A DNA stretch of 64,000 nucleotides from Ectopseudomonas chengduensis (GTDB lineage Bacteria > Pseudomonadota > Gammaproteobacteria > Pseudomonadales > Pseudomonadaceae), in contig NZ_JACFYZ010000014.1 of NCBI RefSeq assembly GCF_015712065.1, positions 1 through 64,000 on the forward strand, in the 5' to 3' direction. The translations under genes and the position numbers were made by a program. The notes beneath the pieces are model-generated. The model was not told the DNA's origin and did no database searches. It was given only the letters and a program-made list of their open reading frames with translations. Positions 54,696 through 61,151 of this stretch are shown here, piece after piece; within the stretch, counting starts at the first letter, position 1, and every line of letters starts with the position of its first letter.

Positions 54696-55538
54696 TCAGT
54701 CTCGCTCGGCCTGGGCCGAGGTGCTGGGTTTCCAGTCATCGGCGTTACCGGAATTAAGCGCCTGCTGTAGACGCTGCAGGTCACCACGCTGGGCAAAGTC
54801 ACGCAGCCTGGCATTGAACACACGCAACAGCTTGACGCTCTCAGGATCGCCCTTGCGAAACAGCAAGCGCAGCGGCTCGGTATTCAACTGCCGCGGATGA
54901 TGCACGATCTTACCGCCATCTTCCGGAAACAAACGATTCAACATGGCATAGCCGACAGCGCGGTCCTGTGGATGCAGGTCGATACGACCCAACTCCAGAA
55001 GACGAAAGCTGGTGTCCTCCTTGCCATTCTGCTCGACGCTCAGACGGCCAGCCTGCAACGCCTCGTCGAACGCCGGGCCGTAGGAGTAACCCAGCGTCGT
55101 GCCGATGTGATATTTCAGCAAGTCCTCGACCGTGGTCCAGTCGAACGCCTGATCGCGACGATGGAACAGAACGATCTCCCCGCGCACCAGCGGGTCGCTA
55201 CAAATGCCGTAATTGAGCCGACTGGGGCTACAGCTATAGGGCATGATCGCGTCCAACTGCCCCTGCTGCAGCATCAGTACGTTGCGGTCCCAGGGATGGA
55301 AGATGAATTCGACCTGGTAACCCTCTTCAGCGAACACTGCGCTGATCAGTCGCGCCAGAGCGCCACCATCACCGCGCTCCTGGTCGACGTAAGGCGCCCA
55401 GTCGCCGGTGCCGATACGCAGCTTCTGTGGCTCGGCCTGAACGGGCCCAAGGGCTACCAGCAAAACAGGTAGCGTCAGGGAGGCGAGCATCCGTGCCCAG
55501 CGTCTTCTCAGCGCGACGCTACAAAACAGGTACGACAC
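54696..55538 (-). CDS. Periplasmic substrate-binding protein (SBP family 3-like)
   Basis: 280 residues. A signal peptide ends at GPVQA. The mature part begins EPQKLRIGTGDWAPYVDQER and has the bilobed SBP_bac_3 pattern (EFIFHPWDRNVLMLQQGQLDAIMPYS, in part). No ABC permease or ATPase gene is adjacent. It may be an orphan binding protein or a sensor-associated solute protein; the ligand cannot be told. The start is a GTG at 55538 with a weak ribosome site, so it could begin a few codons later. Confidence 0.8.
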   Translation of the reverse strand: MSYLFCSVALRRRWARMLASLTLPVLLVALGPVQAEPQKLRIGTGDWAPYVDQERGDGGALARLISAVFAEEGYQVEFIFHPWDRNVLMLQQGQLDAIMPYSCSPSRLNYGICSDPLVRGEIVLFHRRDQAFDWTTVEDLLKYHIGTTLGYSYGPAFDEALQAGRLSVEQNGKEDTSFRLLELGRIDLHPQDRAVGYAMLNRLFPEDGGKIVHHPRQLNTEPLRLLFRKGDPESVKLLRVFNARLRDFAQRGDLQRLQQALNSGNADDWKPSTSAQAERD

Positions 55539-55637
55539 AAATCACCTCTGATACGGGTCACTTCGACGTCTCCCTGTCGGCTACAGCAACCTCTCCCTTC
55601 GCCCAGCATAGTCAAACGCACCGCGCACGGGCGTTTC

Positions 55638-56447
55638 TCAGGTTTTCGATTGGCGCTCTGCCGGACGACGGGCGCCAGCCACCAGTTTGTCTACCAGCTT
55701 GGCCGCAGCAGCCATGCCGAAGCTGGCGGTGACCATCATCACCGCGCCGAAACCGCCCGCGCAGTCGAGTTTCACCCCTTCACCGACGAAGCCCTTGGCC
55801 TGACAGACCGTGCCGTCCGGCTTGGGATAACGCAGCTGCTCGGTGGAGAACACGCAAGGGACGCTGTAGGTGCGGCCCGGCGTACGCGAAAAGCCATAAT
55901 CGCGGCGCAACATGCTGCGCACCTTGGCCGCCAGCGGGTCGTTGAAGGTCTTGTTCAGGTCGGTGACCTGAATCTGCGTCGGGTCGACCTGCCCGCCCGC
56001 GCCGCCGGTGGTGACAATCTGGATCTTGCGCCGCTTGCACCAGGCGATCAGCGCCGCCTTGGCCGGCACGCTGTCGATGCAGTCGATCACCCCATCGAGC
56101 TGCTCGGTGATGTACTCGGCCATGGTTTCGCGGGTGACGAAATCCGCCACGGCGTGCACCACGCATGCCGGGTTGATGGCACGGATGCGCGCGGCCATCT
56201 CGTCGACCTTGGCCTTGCCCACCGCGCCTTCGATGGCGTGCACCTGGCGATTGGTGTTGGTGATGCAGACGTCGTCCAGGTCGAACAGGGAAATCTCGCC
56301 GACACCCGAGCGCGCCAGCGCCTCGGCCGCCCAGGAACCGACGCCGCCGATGCCGACTACCGCCACGTGCGCCGCTGCCAGTCGTTGATAGCCCTCCTGG
56401 CCGTAAAGCCGGGCTATGCCGCCGAATCGCTGATCGTCAGTACCCAT
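55638..56447 (-). CDS. tcdA: tRNA cyclic N6-threonylcarbamoyladenosine(37) synthase TcdA
   Basis: ATP-dependent dehydratase that cyclises t6A37 of tRNAs to ct6A; E1/MoeB-like fold. 269 residues from the ATG at 56447. The nucleotide loop is VAVVGIGGVGSWAAEALARSG, and FDLDDVCITNTNRQ, CIDSVPAKAALIAWCK and FGMAAAAKLVDKL are typical. Works with CsdA-CsdE, whose genes lie about 2 kb to the left, separated by the accessory pocket. Also known as csdL/ygdL. Confidence 0.94.
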   Translation of the reverse strand: MGTDDQRFGGIARLYGQEGYQRLAAAHVAVVGIGGVGSWAAEALARSGVGEISLFDLDDVCITNTNRQVHAIEGAVGKAKVDEMAARIRAINPACVVHAVADFVTRETMAEYITEQLDGVIDCIDSVPAKAALIAWCKRRKIQIVTTGGAGGQVDPTQIQVTDLNKTFNDPLAAKVRSMLRRDYGFSRTPGRTYSVPCVFSTEQLRYPKPDGTVCQAKGFVGEGVKLDCAGGFGAVMMVTASFGMAAAAKLVDKLVAGARRPAERQSKT

Positions 56448-56646
56448 CACACCCCCTGCAGGAAGGCGCGCATTATAGAGATAGCACCCTGCCCACCCAA
56501 GCCTGTCGAACAGGTCAGCCGTCGGCCCGTCGTATCGAGCTGCATTTACCGCGAATGCGCCGTGCGACGCGCCTTATGACCTGATCGCCAACGACTTTTG
56601 CTTTAAGATGGCCAGCCTTCACGCTAGCCGCCGTACCGGAGCCGCA

Positions 56647-57789
56647 ATGACCGCCACCCTCACCCCGACCCTGGAACTCGCCTTCGACCTGATCCGCCGC
56701 CCGTCCGTGACCCCGGTCGACGAAGGTTGCCAGGAGCTGATGATGCGCCGCCTGGCCGCCTGCGGCTTCGAGGTGGAGCGCATGCGCATCGAAGAGGTGG
56801 AGAATTTCTGGGCCAAGCGCGGTGGCGACGGCCCGGTGCTGTGTTTCGCCGGCCACACCGATGTGGTGCCCACTGGCCCGCTGGACGCCTGGCAGTACCA
56901 GCCGTTCGACGTGCGCGTCGATGAAGACGGCATGCTCTGCGGCCGTGGCGCAGCGGATATGAAAGGCAGCCTGGCGAGCATGATCATCGCGGTGGAGCGC
57001 TTCGTCGCCGACTACCCGAACCACAAGGGCGCCATCACCTTCCTGATCACCAGCGACGAGGAAGGCCCGGCTCAGCATGGCACCAAGGCGGTGGTCGAGC
57101 GCCTGCGCGAGCGTAACGAGCGCCTGGACTGGTGCATCGTCGGCGAGCCGTCGAGCACCACCCTGCTCGGTGACGTGGTGAAGAACGGCCGTCGTGGCTC
57201 CCTCGGTTGCACACTCACCGTGTACGGCAAGCAAGGCCACGTCGCCTACCCACACCTGGCGAAGAATCCGATTCATCTGGCCGCCCCGGCGCTGGCCGAA
57301 CTGGCCGCCGAACATTGGGATCATGGCAACGACTACTTCCCGCCGACCAGCTTCCAGGTGTCCAATCTCAACTCCGGCACTGGCGCCACCAACGTCATCC
57401 CCGGCGAGCTGAAAGCAGTGTTCAACTTCCGCTTCTCCACCGAATCCACCGTCGAGGAGCTGCAGCAACGCGTCACCACCATTCTCGACAAGCACGGCCT
57501 GGACTACCACCTGGAGTGGGCGCTGTCCGGCCTGCCCTTCCTCACTCAGCCGGGCGACCTGCTCGACGCAGTGGCCGCCAGCATCAAGAACGTCACCGGT
57601 CGCGACACCACGCCGTCCACCAGCGGCGGCACCTCCGACGGACGCTTCATCGCCACCCTGGGCACTCAGGTGGTCGAGCTCGGCCCGGTCAACGCCACCA
57701 TCCACCAGATCAACGAGCGCGTACTGGCCAGCGACCTCGACCTGCTCACCGAAGTCTATTACCAGACGATGGTGAAATTGCTGGCATGA
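56647..57789 (+). CDS. dapE: Succinyl-diaminopimelate desuccinylase
   Basis: Zinc aminopeptidase-like enzyme that removes succinate in the lysine/diaminopimelate pathway. 380 residues from the ATG at 56647. Metal ligands lie in FAGHTDVVPTG, GRGAADMKG and TSDEEGPAQHG, and the C-terminal TSGGTSDGRFIA and NATIHQINERV are conserved. A frame extension upstream is not supported. It overlaps rlmA by 4 bases (ATGA). It is divergent from tcdA across about 200 bases with no other gene. Confidence 0.97.
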   Translation: MTATLTPTLELAFDLIRRPSVTPVDEGCQELMMRRLAACGFEVERMRIEEVENFWAKRGGDGPVLCFAGHTDVVPTGPLDAWQYQPFDVRVDEDGMLCGRGAADMKGSLASMIIAVERFVADYPNHKGAITFLITSDEEGPAQHGTKAVVERLRERNERLDWCIVGEPSSTTLLGDVVKNGRRGSLGCTLTVYGKQGHVAYPHLAKNPIHLAAPALAELAAEHWDHGNDYFPPTSFQVSNLNSGTGATNVIPGELKAVFNFRFSTESTVEELQQRVTTILDKHGLDYHLEWALSGLPFLTQPGDLLDAVAASIKNVTGRDTTPSTSGGTSDGRFIATLGTQVVELGPVNATIHQINERVLASDLDLLTEVYYQTMVKLLA

Positions 57790-58613
57790 GCCTGATCTGT
57801 CCCATCTGCCAAGCGCCGCTGATGCCCAGCGGCAACGGCCTGGCCTGCGAAAACCGCCACAGCTTCGACCGCGCGCGCCAGGGGTACTTCAACCTGCTGC
57901 CGGTGCAGCACAAGAACAGCCGCGACCCCGGCGACAACGCCGCCATGGTCGAGGCGCGCCGGCGTTTTCTCGAAGGCGGCCACTACGCACCGCTGGCCGC
58001 ACGCCTGGCCGCACTGGCTGCCGAGTACAAGCCGGCGCGCTGGCTGGATATCGGTTGTGGCGAGGGTTACTACACCGAACAGATCGCCCGTGGCCTGCCC
58101 GCCGCCGACGGTTATGCCCTGGATATCTCCCGCGAGGCGGTCAAACGCGCGTGCAAACGTGCTGCGCAGCTGAGCTGGCTGGTGGCGAGCATGGTCCGTG
58201 TGCCATTGGCCGATGCCAGTTGTGACCTATTGGCCAGCGTCTTTAGCCCGCTCGACTGGAGCGAAGCAAAGCGCCTGCTCGCACCCGGTGGCGGCTTGCT
58301 GCGCATGGGCCCAACCCGCGTGCACCTGATGGAACTGCGGCAGAAGCTGTACGACGAAGTACGCGACTACGACGACGAGAAGCACCTGGCGCTGATTCCG
58401 CCCGGCATGCACCTGGCCCACAGCGAAACCCTCGAATTCCCGCTGCACCTGGCCGACGCTCAGGCTCGCGCCGACCTGCTGGCCATGACCCCACACGGCT
58501 GGCGCGCCAGCGCCGAACGCCGCGAAGCGGTAATTGCCGAGCCCTTCGATGTCACCGTTTCAATCCGCTACGATTGGATCGTCAAAACCCAGAGCCCACG
58601 CTCTCAGGACTGA
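57786..58613 (+). CDS. rlmA: 23S rRNA (guanine(745)-N(1))-methyltransferase RlmA
   Basis: Methylates G745 of 23S rRNA. 275 residues. The N-terminal zinc finger has CPICQAPL and CENRHSFD (three Cys and a His); the SAM site is WLDIGCGEGYYTEQIA. The C-terminal part contains SVFSPLDWSEAKRLLAPGG. It starts within the last codons of dapE (4-base overlap), so the two are co-translated. Confidence 0.94.
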   Translation: MSLICPICQAPLMPSGNGLACENRHSFDRARQGYFNLLPVQHKNSRDPGDNAAMVEARRRFLEGGHYAPLAARLAALAAEYKPARWLDIGCGEGYYTEQIARGLPAADGYALDISREAVKRACKRAAQLSWLVASMVRVPLADASCDLLASVFSPLDWSEAKRLLAPGGGLLRMGPTRVHLMELRQKLYDEVRDYDDEKHLALIPPGMHLAHSETLEFPLHLADAQARADLLAMTPHGWRASAERREAVIAEPFDVTVSIRYDWIVKTQSPRSQD

Positions 58614-58618
58614 AAGCC

Positions 58619-58993
58619 ATGCGCCAACCCGATATCGAGATCTACCTGAAAGACGCCGAACGTGACGCCGTGGCGCAATGGCTGGGTGAAGCCCTCGGCC
58701 CCTGCAGCGACTGGCAGCAAAAGGGCCAGACCTTCAAATGCAAGGCCGGTGAAGTGCCGGTGACCTGGCTGCCGAAAGCCGTGGGCAAATGGCACAGCCT
58801 GTACCTGGAAAGCGATGCCACGCCCTGGGACGACGACCTGGCCTGTGCCCGCGCCGCCCATGCCGCGCTCGGCGTGCAGGTGCGCTGCGCGCCCGGCACC
58901 TGGGTGGAAGACGAGAGCGATGAAGAAGCCGACCGCTGGATCAAGGTCGATGCCGATGGCGAAACCGAGATCGTTTGGCGTACTGATCAATAG
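58619..58993 (+). CDS. Conserved small soluble protein, function unknown
   Basis: 124 residues, no signal peptide or membrane helix, acidic C-terminus (EDESDEEADRW). Motif-like stretches are DWQQKGQTFKCKAGEVPVTWL and PKAVGKWHSLYLESDATPWDDD. It starts 5 bases after rlmA and probably shares its transcript; homologues at this place seem usual in Pseudomonas. I cannot assign an activity. Confidence 0.85.
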   Translation: MRQPDIEIYLKDAERDAVAQWLGEALGPCSDWQQKGQTFKCKAGEVPVTWLPKAVGKWHSLYLESDATPWDDDLACARAAHAALGVQVRCAPGTWVEDESDEEADRWIKVDADGETEIVWRTDQ

Positions 58994-59030
58994 CGGCCGC
59001 TTGGCGCAATACCCGTCACGCACCCAATCT

Positions 59031-59103
59031 GTAGGAGCGGCGCCTCGCCGCGAATCTGGGCGGCACCACCTGACAAAGCTTCGCCCCGGGGCGGGGCTCC
59101 TAC
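59031..59103. repeat. Palindromic repeat, GTAGGAGCGGC family (copy 3)
   Basis: GTAGGAGCGGCGCCTCGCCGC at the left and GGGCGGGGCTCCTAC at the right; more degenerate than copies 1 and 2. Confidence 0.75.
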
Positions 59104-59134
59104 GCAAAACTGCGTGGGGTCATTATTTTCGCCC

Positions 59135-59189
59135 GTAGCCCGGATGAAATCCGGGGATCAGCGCATTTCCCGGATTTCATCCAGGCTAC
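59135..59189. repeat. Palindromic repeat, GTAGCCCGGAT family (copy 3)
   Basis: Two 21-base arms like copy 1, one mismatch (ATCCAGGCTAC instead of ATCCGGGCTAC) in the right arm. Confidence 0.85.
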
Positions 59190-59218
59190 AGTGTTCTTCA
59201 CATTCGCGGCCCGAACAG

Positions 59219-59470
59219 ACCACAAAGAACAAGGCCGGTCATCGACGGTAACGCTGTTCACTTAAGCGACGGTCGGGCGCGTTCAGTCCCCTCGCCCCTC
59301 TGGGGAGAGGGTTAGGGCGGGCAGCGTTCGCAGAGGTTGGAGCCAGCAGGCAGTTTCGCGATGTTCTCGGCCCTCTCCCCCAGTCCCTCTCCCATTTATG
59401 GGAGAGGGGCGTTCCGAGCAACCCGCCACGTCTTTCGGCGGGTTTCACCCGCCCTACGAAATAAAGCGCC
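59219..59470. repeat. Repeat-rich intergenic segment with a duplicated terminator arm and CCCTCTCCC-type repeat
   Basis: CCACAAAGAACAAGGCC and following bases at 59219 are a near copy of the left arm of the csp terminator (CCACAAACAACAAGGCC at 59469). Between them lies a facing pair of CCCTCTCCC/GGGAGAGGG-type sequences (about 59289-59320 and 59371-59408), each able to form a hairpin. No coding gene is evident in 58994-59522. Confidence 0.6.
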
Positions 59471-59474
59471 ACAA

Positions 59475-59507
59475 ACAACAAGGCCCGTCATCGACGGGCC
59501 TTGTTGT
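59475..59507 (-). terminator. Terminator of the cold-shock gene
   Basis: Perfect 15-bp stem ACAACAAGGCCCGTC / GACGGGCCTTGTTGT with a 3-base loop, followed on the minus strand by TTG. It is 16 bases past the csp stop. Confidence 0.85.
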
Positions 59508-59522
59508 ATTTCGAGCTGAAGC

Positions 59523-59732
59523 TCAGACCGCGGAGACGTCTTCCGCCTGCAGGCCTTTCTGGCCCTGGGTCACACCGAACTCGACCTTCTGGCCTTCGAC
59601 CAGGGTACGGTGGCCGTCGCCACGAATGGCGCGGTAGTGAACGAATACGTCCGGGCCGCTTTCGCGCTGAATGAACCCGTAACCCTTGGAATCATTGAAC
59701 CATTTGACGGTTCCCGTCTCACGATCTGCCAT
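59523..59732 (-). CDS. Cold-shock domain protein (CspA family)
   Basis: 69-residue single-stranded nucleic-acid-binding OB-fold, acting as RNA chaperone or transcription antiterminator. It opens MADRETGTVKWFNDSKGYGF; RNP1 is KGYGFI and RNP2 is VFVHY, where most family members have VFVHF. The ATG at 59732 is the family start; the frame continuing upstream covers the leader. The gap to the next gene (about 230 bases) would hold the long leader usual for cold-shock genes. Confidence 0.95.
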   Translation of the reverse strand: MADRETGTVKWFNDSKGYGFIQRESGPDVFVHYRAIRGDGHRTLVEGQKVEFGVTQGQKGLQAEDVSAV

Positions 59733-59961
59733 TACCAACTTCTCCAAACTCGCTATGTTTTTATTGTCCCGAAGGCGCTTTGACGGCTCGGTAAAAACGT
59801 TCTTCTCAGCGTTCGCCACCCCCGGCAATCGAGCATGGAGCAGGTCAAGCGATTCGCGTTCTTGCTGCAGCCGAAGGCCGAGTATAAAGCATGGATTGTG
59901 ACTGAAAAGCACTTTTTCAAAACCGCCACGAACCCAGAAGATATGCGGGTTACAGCTTGTT

Positions 59962-60954
59962 TTATGGGCTTTTGACTAACAGATCGCGCAACTTCTTCGC
60001 CAGCCGCTGCACCTGATCAGGCTCCAGTCGATAGGCCCAGTCACTGTGCGCACTCACCTCTGCGGCGTTGAAACCTTCACGCTCGCCCAGCACCAACCAA
60101 TACTGCTCACCCTGCTTGTACAACGCTCCTTCGAGCTTTTCCTCGGCAAAACCACTGAGGCTGAACTGCAGCATCGGCGCCTGCTTGAAACCTATCTGCG
60201 CCAATGGCGCGGCATCGGCGAACTGCAGGTTGGAGAAGACGAGTGCGACGCCATTGGCCGCACCCTCGAAGCTGAGTTTCTGCTCCTTGCGCAGCTCTGC
60301 GATAGCGAAGTTGTACTGCTGGGCATCGGCACGCGTCAGCGTAAGTTTCTCGCCGTCGGCATAGCGCAACGCCAGACGTGCGATGCGCGTGAAGGGAATG
60401 TCGGTGACACGCCGATCCAGCCAGTCCAGCTCGCGCGTCGGCACCTGCAACTGCTGATCGATCAGCCAGACCTGATCCTCCCCGGCACGCCGCACCAGTT
60501 GCCCACTGCCTTGCTGAGACGGATTACCCAAGCGCAGCCCCAGGTCGGGATGGCCGTCGAAGTGCAGCTTCAGACGCAGCGCCTGCTCATCAGCCGTGCC
60601 CTCCTCGGCCAAGCCCAAACGAGCATGCCATTGCGGGTTGGCGGTCTTGGCCTCCTGCGTGCGCGCCTCACGCAATGCCCGCAGCAGTTCGGCCAGCGCT
60701 TGCGGCGCCGCCGGATAGTCGGCCTTGGCCGGCACTACCCAGGTATCACCACGTCGCTCGATACGTACCGATGGCTGCCCCGGCTGCTCGATCTCCAGTG
60801 CCTGCAGCGTATTCAGATAGCCCTGTTCGGCTGCCAGCCAGGGCGCCGACTCGATTTGCGCCGTGCTCTGCTGCTGGCCGCGCTGCACGGCCAGGTAACC
60901 CAGCACACAAAGCAGCACGATGATGATCAATGCGATCAGACCTTTACGTCCCAT
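59962..60954 (-). CDS. DUF4340 domain membrane-anchored protein
   Basis: 330 residues. One N-terminal membrane helix (about 4-23) anchors a long beta-rich exported domain. The family pattern is visible in LEIEQPGQPSVRIERRGDTWVV, then YADGEKLTLTRA and EQYWLVLGEREGFNAAEVSAHSDWAY. In many bacteria DUF4340 genes follow an ABC-2 type ATPase, permease and GldG-like gene; none is visible here. What lies upstream instead is a palindromic repeat and then phage DNA. The start is the ATG at 60954 with AAGGGTG before it. Confidence 0.85.
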   Translation of the reverse strand: MGRKGLIALIIIVLLCVLGYLAVQRGQQQSTAQIESAPWLAAEQGYLNTLQALEIEQPGQPSVRIERRGDTWVVPAKADYPAAPQALAELLRALREARTQEAKTANPQWHARLGLAEEGTADEQALRLKLHFDGHPDLGLRLGNPSQQGSGQLVRRAGEDQVWLIDQQLQVPTRELDWLDRRVTDIPFTRIARLALRYADGEKLTLTRADAQQYNFAIAELRKEQKLSFEGAANGVALVFSNLQFADAAPLAQIGFKQAPMLQFSLSGFAEEKLEGALYKQGEQYWLVLGEREGFNAAEVSAHSDWAYRLEPDQVQRLAKKLRDLLVKSP

Positions 60955-60986
60955 GATCTTTTCACCCTTGGATAGGATGAAGCCGC

Positions 60987-61041
60987 GTAGGGTGAGCCGT
61001 GCGCACCGATGCTTCCCGGCTGAACACACGGCGCACCCTAC
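60987..61041. repeat. Inverted repeat, GTAGGGTGCGC family (copy 4)
   Basis: GTAGGGTGAGCCGTGCGCACC at the left and CACGGCGCACCCTAC at the right, immediately upstream of the DUF4340 gene and about 110 bases from the phage gene. Confidence 0.75.
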
Positions 61042-61151
61042 GGGCCTCTGGAAAAACCAGACTGTAGCGCCGCGCGATATTTGACCCTACTTTTGCGCGA
61101 TATCGGCGGCGCTGATTAAGTTTCACCTGTGGCAAAGGAATTGCCAAAAGG

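Noticed and set aside
59031..59420. CRISPR-like array from repeated palindromes
   Set aside because: Repeats belong to different families, spacing is irregular and there are no uniform spacers or cas genes.
60955..61151. tRNA attachment site for the phage
   Set aside because: No tRNA-like cloverleaf or CCA-ended sequence is present in the gap on either strand.
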